The position numbers were made by a program, and so were the translations under genes. The notes beneath the pieces are model-generated. The model saw nothing but the letters and a program-made list of their open reading frames with translations, ran no database searches and was not told the origin of the DNA. Positions 57,566 to 64,000 of a stretch of DNA of 64,000 nt are shown here, piece by piece; within the stretch, counting starts at the first letter, position 1, and every line of letters starts with the position of its first letter. Source of the stretch: JAJZAM01 sp027391075 (GTDB lineage: Bacteria > Actinomycetota > Acidimicrobiia > Acidimicrobiales > Palsa-688); assembly GCA_027391075.1 (NCBI GenBank), contig DAHYHI010000049.1, forward strand, positions 10,234 through 74,233. The letters run 5' to 3'.

Positions 57566-58492
57566 GTGAGTTTCGACACGACGATAACCCTGACTGGACC
57601 GTGGCGGAGACCCGCTCAGATGCTCGCAGAGCAAAGCTACGACGGGCATTCCAGTGTCCACGACGCGTCGACCGCCGCCTCCCTCGGCTTGAGAGGGGCT
57701 CCGATCGAGGCGCCAACCCATTTCAGCCAGTTCGACCCACTGTGCTATCTGATGTGGGGGCGATCCTGGTTCGAGCAAGGTTGCATCAGCTGTCACTTCC
57801 AGACGATGGTCGTCGAAGGAGAGGAGGTTCAGGCGACGGTGACCACCTCAGGGGGAACGTCGGCGAAGCTCGAAGCTCACAAGCCTGACGGCACCTCCGT
57901 TCTTAAGGGGACAGCGTCGATAGGCTCAGCCGCTGCACCGAGCGAACTGACCCGGAGGCTCTCAATCCTGGGAGATCCCGGGGAGCTCTTCGTCGTAGAC
58001 CAACTCGAAGTCGGAATGACCGAGCAGGGTGAGGTCGCGTCGGTCGACTTTGACACGCCCAACGGGGACGGCTACCCGTTCAGCCTCACCGAGAAGCTCA
58101 AGCGTATAACCGAGTCGCACCCCTGGTATTCCCGTGAGGGCAGTACAGCGTCCCCGTGGGGGGAAGCGGTACTGCCGATGGAGATGATCAGTGTCCTGTC
58201 CAACAAGGTCGGACCGCGATGGCCTATCCGGCGCCCTTCGCTTGGGCTGTTCTTGGACTTGGAAGTGCGCCTCGTCGAGGGTCCGGTGTTCGTCGGGCGC
58301 TCCTACGAACTCAGCCGGGAGATCGTCGGTATCGGCCAGAGCCGTCGCACTGAGTCCTACTGGACGAAGACGACTCTGACGGACATCCAGACGGGCAAGG
58401 TAACCGCCGAGGCGCTCCTCCACAGCGGTGTTTTCAAACAGTCTTACCCTGGGTACCCACCCGATAAGATTCCTGGTGCCCAGTCCGGTTGA
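57566..58492 (+). CDS. Hypothetical protein, possible double hot-dog (MaoC-like) fold
   Basis: A 308-residue soluble protein. The N-terminal part QSYDGHSSVHDASTAASLGLRGAPIEAPTHFSQFDPL resembles the active-site loop of MaoC-like hydratases, and a second strand-rich half (RRPSLGLFLDLEVRLVEGPVFVGRSYELSREIVGIGQS) looks like a repeat of the same fold. A canonical D-x4-H is not clear, so catalysis is doubtful. The GTG at 57566 has AAGG next to it. It lies 38 nt after queD on the same strand. Confidence 0.6.
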   Translation: MSFDTTITLTGPWRRPAQMLAEQSYDGHSSVHDASTAASLGLRGAPIEAPTHFSQFDPLCYLMWGRSWFEQGCISCHFQTMVVEGEEVQATVTTSGGTSAKLEAHKPDGTSVLKGTASIGSAAAPSELTRRLSILGDPGELFVVDQLEVGMTEQGEVASVDFDTPNGDGYPFSLTEKLKRITESHPWYSREGSTASPWGEAVLPMEMISVLSNKVGPRWPIRRPSLGLFLDLEVRLVEGPVFVGRSYELSREIVGIGQSRRTESYWTKTTLTDIQTGKVTAEALLHSGVFKQSYPGYPPDKIPGAQSG

Positions 58493-58545
58493 CGACACCA
58501 CGGGTTGGACCTTGTTTGAGGCCGCTGTGAGCGTTGGAGGAAGCA

Positions 58546-58773
58546 ATGCCAGTCTATGAGTACGCATGCCGTACCTGCGAGAGCAATTTCGAGATACGCC
58601 GCTCGATGAGCAACTCGTCCGACCCCGCAACCTGCCCGCAAGGGCATTCCGACACGAGGCGGGTCCTGTCGGTGTTCGCTTCTGTCGGCCGGGGCGGTCA
58701 GGCGACCCCCGCCCCGCAGGCTGGCCCCGCAGGCGGTTGCGGAGCCGGGTGCGCTTGTGCTGCGGGCGCCTGA
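58546..58773 (+). CDS. FmdB-type zinc-ribbon protein
   Basis: A 75-residue protein. MPVYEYACRTCESNFEIRRSM is the FmdB/CxxC_CxxC_SSSS opening with Cys8 and Cys11. The second knuckle reads CPQGH rather than CPxC, so the fourth metal ligand is probably His. The C-terminus is Gly/Cys/Ala-rich (GGCGAGCACAAGA). TTGGAGGAAGCA directly precedes the ATG, fixing the start. Function is unknown; family members accompany varied operons. Confidence 0.85.
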   Translation: MPVYEYACRTCESNFEIRRSMSNSSDPATCPQGHSDTRRVLSVFASVGRGGQATPAPQAGPAGGCGAGCACAAGA

Positions 58774-58796
58774 AGCGCGGTCACTGGCTTAGGGGG

Positions 58797-59300
58797 TCAT
58801 TGGCTCTCCACTGTCACGGCGGAGACGTACCAACCACCCGGGTCAGAGGTCACGGTCAATTGGTAGAGGGATAGGTTCGAAGAAGACCCTCCGTAGGGGC
58901 CGTAGCTGCACACGACAGGCGGTATCTGCGAGCAGCCTCGGAGGATCACCGTCTGGCCTGAATAAGGCGACGCGAACAAGGAGGCCACAGCGGAGGGAGT
59001 CGCTACAGTAGCCGCCTTGGAGCGGTCCCCCGACTTCCAATCTCGTATCAAGGTGGTGGTGGCCCCGAGGATCGACGACGCGGGATCGGGAGGTAGAGGA
59101 GTGGTCGTCGACGTGTCCGCTGCCGAAGAGGTCGGACCGGGAGTGACGGTCGTAGCTGACGGGGGGACTGAGGTGCCGGCGGTCTGGGGGGGGAGCGAGG
59201 AAACTGTCCCAGGATTCGAGGCTTTCGCGACCGACCCGCACCCGGAGAGGGCGAGGGTCGCCACGGCGGCGCAGAGAGACATCCAAGCCGTGTTGCGCAC
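58797..59300 (-). CDS. Hypothetical lipoprotein
   Basis: About 167 residues. The N-terminus is a lipoprotein signal peptide with lipobox LSGC, then a long Ser/Thr/Pro linker. The C-terminal ~90 residues form a small domain with two cysteines (RGCSQIPPVVCSYGPYGG) that could make a disulfide, ending LTVTSDPGGWYVSAVTVESQ, which resembles the NTF2-like lipoproteins of actinobacteria. I chose GTG 59300 for a normal signal peptide; the frame opens at 59369. It follows caiB on the same strand. Confidence 0.7.
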   Translation of the reverse strand: MRNTAWMSLCAAVATLALSGCGSVAKASNPGTVSSLPPQTAGTSVPPSATTVTPGPTSSAADTSTTTPLPPDPASSILGATTTLIRDWKSGDRSKAATVATPSAVASLFASPYSGQTVILRGCSQIPPVVCSYGPYGGSSSNLSLYQLTVTSDPGGWYVSAVTVESQ

Positions 59301-59365
59301 CCCATCATCTTTGCCCCATAGTCGGCGTCGCCGGTTGCGGCGAAGCGAAACTCCCTTTTGTACGC

Positions 59366-60676
59366 TCAATGCCCGTCCCCAGCTGCCGGCGCCCTTTCGG
59401 CGTCCGCGGCCCGCTCAGCGGGTGAAGCTATCACCCCAGCTGAGCGCAACGCTTCTATGTCGTCGCTGCTACGGCCGAGCTCTGTGAGTATCTGAGTGTC
59501 GTGCTCTCCGAGCATCGGGGCGAGCCTCGGGACTCCAACCGGAGTAGAAGAGAAGCGAACCGGGTGTTTGGCCTCGAGCAGGCGGCCGATGGCGGGATGG
59601 TGTCGCGTTCTCAGGAGCCGACTGTGTCGGATCTGCGGGTCGTCCTGAACCTGGTCCAAGTCCAGGACCGGGCCGAACGGGACCTGCTCGGCGTCCAGGC
59701 GGGCAGTTAGGTCAGCGGTGGGCCACGACGCGATCGCAGAGGCGACCATAGCGCCTATCTCCTCTCTGTTGGCGCGTACACCCGCTGCGTCGCAGTAGCG
59801 AGGGTCCGTCGTCCACTCTTCGTGACCGAGAGCCCGAAAGAGGCTGTGCAGCTCGTCGACGGTCGCCGTGAAATAGACGACCTGACCGTCGGCGGTTTCG
59901 CTCAGCCTGTAGACCCTGGCAAGCGTTGGCCTCGAATCGGCCTCGTCGTCGTCCAAGAGGGCCTTGGACTGGAACCCGTCAGGGAAGAAGAAGGCGAGGG
60001 CCGAGTCCAGCATCGGGATCACCAAGTGCTGCCCGCCGGCACCCCTGTCACGGGCGAACAGAGCTGCGCACACCGACCCGGCTGCTGTCAATGCTGTGGC
60101 CTTGTCGCACACGATGGTCCTGACCAGGTCCAAGAACGGTATCTCTGGGTTCTTCTGGACTGCCACGTGGCCGGTGAGGCCCTGGATTATAGGATCGTAA
60201 ACTCGACGGGAGGCGTACGGGCCGTCAGGGCCGTAACCGCTGATCGACACGTATACGATGTTCGGTTTTACTGCGGACACTGCTTCGAAATCCACGCCGA
60301 GCCGTTCGACTACCCCAGGCCGCCAGTTCTGCACGAACACGTCCGCTCCACGGCACAGATCTAACAGGACCTCTCGCCCTGCCGGGTGGTTTACGTCGAT
60401 ACGAATCGAGCGCTTCCCGCGGTTGCAGTTGGTGAACAGCCCGGCCATCCCGTTGAGCTCTGGTGCCAGGTTGGAGCCTCGCGTTACGTCGCCTGCCATG
60501 GTCTCGACTTTGACGACGTCGGCGCCCTGCTCGGCTAGCCACATGGCAGCCAGAGGCCCCGATACGACGGCGGAGAAGTCGACGACCCGTACCCCGCTCA
60601 GCGGACCGGATGCTGTCGGTCGAGTCGGGGTCTCCCCCTGGTTAGCATCTTCTGTGTTGTTGCGCTCTGGAACCAT
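59366..60676 (-). CDS. CaiB/BaiF family class III CoA-transferase
   Basis: A 436-residue enzyme moving CoA between carboxylic acids. GVRVVDFSAVVSGPLAAMWLAEQGADVVKVE is the family N-terminus; NCNRGKRSIRIDVNHPAGREVLLDL and FVQNWRPGVVERLGVDFEAV follow. The catalytic Asp is probably in LVRTIVCDKATALTAAGS. Substrates of the family include formate/oxalate, carnitine and succinate. It lies 14 nt behind purU, so the two are likely cotranscribed. Confidence 0.9.
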   Translation of the reverse strand: MVPERNNTEDANQGETPTRPTASGPLSGVRVVDFSAVVSGPLAAMWLAEQGADVVKVETMAGDVTRGSNLAPELNGMAGLFTNCNRGKRSIRIDVNHPAGREVLLDLCRGADVFVQNWRPGVVERLGVDFEAVSAVKPNIVYVSISGYGPDGPYASRRVYDPIIQGLTGHVAVQKNPEIPFLDLVRTIVCDKATALTAAGSVCAALFARDRGAGGQHLVIPMLDSALAFFFPDGFQSKALLDDDEADSRPTLARVYRLSETADGQVVYFTATVDELHSLFRALGHEEWTTDPRYCDAAGVRANREEIGAMVASAIASWPTADLTARLDAEQVPFGPVLDLDQVQDDPQIRHSRLLRTRHHPAIGRLLEAKHPVRFSSTPVGVPRLAPMLGEHDTQILTELGRSSDDIEALRSAGVIASPAERAADAERAPAAGDGH

Positions 60677-60689
60677 CCTCGCCCCCGGG

Positions 60690-61550
60690 TCAGTCGAAAA
60701 CTACGGTCTTGTGACCGTACACCAGCACTCGTCCGGCGAGGTGTGCGCGCACCGCCCGCGCAAGAACGACGGTCTCTAGGTCACGACCTTTGAGGACCAG
60801 ATCACTGACCGAGTCGCGATGCGACACTGCTGTGACACCTTGATCGATGATCGGTCCTTCGTCTAGGTCCTCTGTGGCGTAGTGGGCCGTAGCTCCTATC
60901 AGCTTGACACCTCGGACATGCGCCTGGGCGTACGGGTGCCCGCCCTTGAAGGCGGGTAGGAAAGAATGATGAATGTTGATGATCCTGTCCCTGAAGGCCT
61001 CGATCAGCGGTTCGCCGAGGATCTGCATGTACCGGGCTAGCACAACCAGGTCGACGCCAACGCGCGTGAGGATATCGAGCACCGCCCGCTCCTGTTCGGC
61101 GCGAGTCTCTGGATTAACGGGAAACTCGTGGTAGGGGACCCCGAAGTGCCGCGCCGTGTCAGCATGATCAGGCCAGTTGCTTATTATGGCGACGACGTCG
61201 CACGGTAACTGGCCTGCACTCCACCGTGCGAGAAGGTCGTATAGGCAGTGTCCGAATTTCGATACGAATATAGCGACTTGTGGAAGTTCGTCCGAGAAGC
61301 TCAGCTTCCACTCCATCGAGTACTCTTCTGCCAGCCGGGCGAAACGGTCCGCCAACTCGTGCCGGCCAATGGGGACTTCATCGAGTGTGAACTCCACACG
61401 TTGGAAAAACACGCCGGCCTCGGAATCGGTGTGCTGATCTGCATGGACGATGTTCCCGTTGAGCTTCCATACGAAGTCGGCAACTCTCGCTACCAGGCCC
61501 GTCCTGTCGGGGCAGCTGAGAAGCAACCGTGCGCTGGGTGAATCAGTCAC
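60690..61550 (-). CDS. purU: Formyltetrahydrofolate deformylase
   Basis: Hydrolyses 10-formyltetrahydrofolate to formate and tetrahydrofolate. 286 residues: an N-terminal ACT domain (~1-85, SARLLLSCPDRTGLVARVADFV) and the formyltransferase-like domain with the catalytic Asn-His-Asp set in RIINIHHSFLPAFKGGHPY and GATAHYATEDLDEGPII. GTG start at 61550, with a minus-strand TACCGT 7 nt upstream. It is followed by the CoA-transferase gene. Confidence 0.95.
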   Translation of the reverse strand: MTDSPSARLLLSCPDRTGLVARVADFVWKLNGNIVHADQHTDSEAGVFFQRVEFTLDEVPIGRHELADRFARLAEEYSMEWKLSFSDELPQVAIFVSKFGHCLYDLLARWSAGQLPCDVVAIISNWPDHADTARHFGVPYHEFPVNPETRAEQERAVLDILTRVGVDLVVLARYMQILGEPLIEAFRDRIINIHHSFLPAFKGGHPYAQAHVRGVKLIGATAHYATEDLDEGPIIDQGVTAVSHRDSVSDLVLKGRDLETVVLARAVRAHLAGRVLVYGHKTVVFD

Positions 61551-61557
61551 GGCCGAA

Positions 61558-61563
61558 ACGGTA
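61558..61563 (-). promoter_or_regulatory. TANNNT -10 element for purU
   Basis: TACCGT on the minus strand lies 7 nt before the GTG at 61550, consistent with a leaderless transcript. Confidence 0.45.
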
Positions 61564-61588
61564 GCCTGCCCGCGGGCCTCGACGGTTC

Positions 61589-62446
61589 TCAGCGTGCTCT
61601 AGTCGCAACGGCGAAAATGCGTCTGAACGGGAAAATCGTCTCGCCGGACGCCTCACGTGGATACGCAACGCGAAGTGATTCCCTGTAGGACTCGGCGAAC
61701 GACAGGGCTTCGTCAGGGTTGAGTGCCTCGACGTAGGGTCGTAACGCTGTGGCGCTCACCCACTCGAAGACGGGGTCATCCCCAGTCAGGCGGTGGTAGT
61801 AGGTGGTTTCCCAGATGTCGACGTCGTCTGCTACGCGGCCCAGAAGGGTGTAGTACTCGGAGGGACGGTGAACCTTGTTGGCGGGGTCCCTGGTGGCGAA
61901 GCGGTGGCGCCACTTCTCGGAGGCGGCGATATCGGAGAGCAGCGTGTGGCTGGGAGCGCCGAAGTTGCCTGGAACCTGGAAGGCCAAGGCCCCGCCCTTC
62001 CTTAGCCCTTCCACCCAGGATCCAAAACGGCTCGCGTGGCCTGGTATCCAGTGGAGAGCCGCGTTGGAAAAGATCACATCCAGGCTCGACGGCTCAGGAT
62101 TCCACGAGGCTATGTCAGCCCTTACGAACCTGACCGAACCTTCCCGCCTTGCCTCTATTCGAGGACCGGCGTGCGACGAGACGTCCTCGCTGCGTACGCC
62201 AGCAGGCTGCTCGCCTGCGGACGCCTTGGCGAGCATTTCGTCGGAAAGGTCGATACCGACGACCTTGGCCCCCAGCCAACGTCGCGCCAGCACGGCAGTG
62301 CCAGCCCCCGTGCCGCATCCGAGGTCGACCACGTTGCGAACGTCTACTGTGGGGATCCTGGCAAGAAGCTCCCAGAACGGGCGTTGCCGCTCGTCCCTGT
62401 AACGCAAGTACTGGCCTGGATCCCACGGGATGTGGCGTTCCGTCAC
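61589..62446 (-). CDS. tam: Trans-aconitate 2-methyltransferase
   Basis: Methylates trans-aconitate, a toxic by-product of the citrate cycle, using S-adenosylmethionine. 285 residues; the opening WDPGQYLRYRDERQRPFWELLARI is characteristic of Tam. The SAM motif is VVDLGCGTGAGTAVLARRW, followed by VVGIDLSDEMLAKA and SNAALHWIPGH. GTG start at 62446. It is upstream of purU by 38 nt on the same strand. Confidence 0.92.
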   Translation of the reverse strand: MTERHIPWDPGQYLRYRDERQRPFWELLARIPTVDVRNVVDLGCGTGAGTAVLARRWLGAKVVGIDLSDEMLAKASAGEQPAGVRSEDVSSHAGPRIEARREGSVRFVRADIASWNPEPSSLDVIFSNAALHWIPGHASRFGSWVEGLRKGGALAFQVPGNFGAPSHTLLSDIAASEKWRHRFATRDPANKVHRPSEYYTLLGRVADDVDIWETTYYHRLTGDDPVFEWVSATALRPYVEALNPDEALSFAESYRESLRVAYPREASGETIFPFRRIFAVATRAR

Positions 62447-62461
62447 CCGTCCGCCGCTCGC

Positions 62462-63421
62462 TCAGAGTCCGAGTTCGGCCGTTTGGTGAGCTCGAATGTC
62501 AGATGTTTGACCGAAAACGAGAAGGAACGTGGCTTCGCGCATCAGCCTGGCAGCGGTGGCGTCCGCTTCGACCGATCGCCCCCCGCCAGCGACGGAGACC
62601 GCTGCTGCAGCCCGAAGGGCCAAGATGGACGCGTCAGCCCGAGCCGAAGCCAGCTCGGAAGGGCCTGAGCGGTCCAGGCGGCGCCTGAGCGCACCGACCT
62701 CAGCGTCGAGAGTTTGTGATCCGAGCAGCGTTGCGCATCGGGCCGCGACGCCAAGCGCCAGGTATCCGTTCGATGCCATGCCTGCCAGGTCCCGCCGCCG
62801 CCAGTTCTCGTAGGCTTCGACGCCGACAACCCGCTCGGACGGCACCTCCAGACGATCCCAGGTCAGGCGGACCGTCGCCGAGGCGTCCAGCGCGGCGAGG
62901 CGAACCCGTTGGGCTTCCTGGCCGACCCTACAGTCGGCATCGAGAAGAAGCCAGACCATGTCGTCGCCACTCCGGGCACCGGCCAACACGATGTCGACCA
63001 GACCCCATCCTGTAACCCACGGTGCGAAACCGCTAAGCAGCCAGCCGTCGCCGAACGCTGACAGTTCGGCGACGGCTGACGGGGGACCGGGGCGGCGCAG
63101 CGCCGCGTAGGCTATCCCGGCACGCCGCCCCCCTGAGCGCAGAGCTTCAAGCCACTCGTCCGCCAACTCCCCGCCTGCGGCAGCCACCGCTCGCACGGCC
63201 GAGTGGTGCTGTATCCAGACGAATGTCGTAGCCAAGCTCGCACCAGCCAAGGACTCGATGACGCGACCTGCCAGAGTGCGATCTTCCGGAAGGCTGTACA
63301 GTCCCGCCTCGGCGATCGCATCGAGATAGCGACGGGGCACTACGGGTGCCGCATCTATCAGGTTCGCTTCAGGGAAAAGTAGCTCCTCGGCTAAGCGGCG
63401 GGCTTCGTCTGCAGCGCTCAT
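62462..63421 (-). CDS. Acyl-CoA-dehydrogenase-like protein (short)
   Basis: A 319-residue protein with the acyl-CoA dehydrogenase fold but shorter than the usual ~380. The N-terminal helical half (~1-85), the middle strand domain (FGDGWLLSGFAPWVTGWGLVDIVLAGAR) and a short C-terminal bundle are recognisable. The usual C-terminal GTNEIQR block is missing; the end reads REATFLLVFGQTSDIRAHQTAELGL. It resembles the hydroxylase- or FadE-like accessory group. ATG 63421 is preferred; the frame opens with a TTG at 63454. A 16-nt gap separates it from tam. Confidence 0.75.
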   Translation of the reverse strand: MSAADEARRLAEELLFPEANLIDAAPVVPRRYLDAIAEAGLYSLPEDRTLAGRVIESLAGASLATTFVWIQHHSAVRAVAAAGGELADEWLEALRSGGRRAGIAYAALRRPGPPSAVAELSAFGDGWLLSGFAPWVTGWGLVDIVLAGARSGDDMVWLLLDADCRVGQEAQRVRLAALDASATVRLTWDRLEVPSERVVGVEAYENWRRRDLAGMASNGYLALGVAARCATLLGSQTLDAEVGALRRRLDRSGPSELASARADASILALRAAAAVSVAGGGRSVEADATAARLMREATFLLVFGQTSDIRAHQTAELGL

Positions 63422-63508
63422 CACAGTCAAGTGTTGCCGATTTCTCGTTAACAATCATCCGGGTTTCTTCGCCGACGGCCACGGGTTCTCCCCGAGGAGA
63501 CGGCCAGC

Positions 63509-63838
63509 TCAGAGCGCTTGCGCCTCGGCGAGAACCTCAGCGGCCACGCTGGCCTTGAGATCTCCTGAGGGGATCAAGTCGACGGGGGCTCCGAGTAGCG
63601 CTTCCAGCCCGGCTTGGCAGCGGCCGAGAGCCATCAGGCCGACACCTTCGGGTATGTCGACGAGGAGGTCCACGTCGCTTTCAGGGGTTTCCTCTCCGCG
63701 TGCGACGCTGCCGAAGATACGCGGGTTGCTCAGTCCGTATCGCGACAGCACTTCATGCACCTCGATGCGACGGTGTTGGAGCCGCTGGCCGAGAACTCTC
63801 TTAGTCACCGTTGTCGTCGCAGGTGCGGGTAGGCGCAT
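63509..63838 (-). CDS. MNT-type minimal nucleotidyltransferase
   Basis: About 109 residues. PRIFGSVARGEETPESDVDLLVDI is the G-S-x10-D-x-D signature of the minimal nucleotidyltransferase fold, as in MntA antitoxins that AMPylate HEPN toxins. A downstream HEPN gene, the usual partner, is absent: the next gene on this strand is the acyl-CoA-dehydrogenase-like gene. ATG 63838 is the best start; the frame opens at 63994, which overlaps the tRNA. It could be a solitary relic or act on another target. Confidence 0.78.
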   Translation of the reverse strand: MRLPAPATTTVTKRVLGQRLQHRRIEVHEVLSRYGLSNPRIFGSVARGEETPESDVDLLVDIPEGVGLMALGRCQAGLEALLGAPVDLIPSGDLKASVAAEVLAEAQAL

Positions 63839-63961
63839 CTCGAGTTCCAATCTGCTGGTCGACGAGCTGACACCTAAGGAGAAGGCGCCGTCTATCAGGT
63901 GACAAGTGCTTGTTGGGCTAGCGTGCGGCGGAGGGAGCGGTCGACTAGCATTCGAGGTCAC

Positions 63962-64000
63962 GGAGAGGTGCGAGAGTGGCCGAATCGGACTCACTGCTAA
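63962..64000 (+). tRNA. tRNA-Ser (GCU anticodon), 5' half
   Basis: The sequence shows the acceptor 5' arm GGAGAGG, TG, D-stem CGA/TCG around the D-loop, anticodon stem ACTCA and loop CTGCTAA with anticodon GCT. The window ends exactly at the last base of the anticodon loop, so the variable arm, T-arm and 3' acceptor lie beyond. Confidence 0.9.

Overview
The window is a GC-rich (roughly 60 % by eye) chromosomal segment of an actinobacterium. Supporting traits are a RamB-type regulator beside the glyoxylate-shunt genes, F420-type luciferase-like monooxygenases, a fused PcaL, a LytR-CpsA-Psr protein with a LytR C-terminal domain, and many GTG/TTG starts. An Acidimicrobiia-like lineage is my guess from the gene mix, not something the sequence proves. 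I see no phage, transposon, CRISPR array or rRNA. One RNA gene, the 5' half of a tRNA-Ser(GCU), sits at the extreme right edge.

Layout. 1-5.6 kb: hexuronate catabolism (mannonate oxidoreductase, cut by the left edge, and uronate isomerase) divergent from a LarA-type nickel racemase/epimerase and an M20 peptidase. 5.7-11 kb: a DUF3089 lipoprotein hydrolase, then haloalkane dehalogenase, SRPBCC protein and sulfatase, facing an MFS transporter. 11-17.6 kb: an orphan PAS-GAF histidine kinase, a class II HDAC-like deacetylase divergent from an 8-oxoguanine-deaminase-like amidohydrolase, a HAD phosphatase and a MATE exporter. 17.6-22.4 kb: two DedA proteins, an LCP cell-wall ligase, a 517-bp gene-free stretch and an aldose epimerase. 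22.4-27 kb: aceB-aceA divergent from ramB. 27-33.6 kb: amylosucrase divergent from a LacI regulator and a sugar ABC importer lacking its ATPase. 33.7-39.8 kb: an EAL protein, a diiron ferritin-like protein, an SGNH hydrolase, an HD-domain protein with a diiron ligand set, and a two-gene membrane pair. 39.9-44.1 kb: an Fbp-type metal ABC importer. 44.3-49 kb: an SDR, then a protocatechuate operon (small ORF, pcaH, pcaG, pcaB, pcaL). 49.1-51.9 kb: ferric-reductase-like flavoprotein, FMN-binding lipid-anchored or secreted protein, and ApbE. 52-55.2 kb: LLM, acyl-CoA dehydrogenase, LLM. 55.2-58.8 kb: PH-like protein, queC/queE/queD, a hot-dog-type protein, FmdB zinc ribbon. 58.8-64 kb: lipoprotein, CaiB, PurU, trans-aconitate methyltransferase, acyl-CoA-dehydrogenase-like protein, a solitary MNT-type nucleotidyltransferase, tRNA-Ser.

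The content is that of a versatile aerobic heterotroph: sugar acids, alpha-glucosides, aromatics, C2 units and possibly halogenated or sulfated compounds. Three things stand out. First, the LarA-like enzyme shares a divergent locus with UxaC/UxuB and no UxuA, suggesting a nickel-dependent mannonate/gluconate shortcut. Second, many genes have a TANNNT element 5-8 nt before the start codon, the signature of leaderless transcripts; this element also points to an unannotated 55-codon ORF overlapping pcaH. Third, a compact flavin-based electron-export module is present with an altered flavinylation motif.
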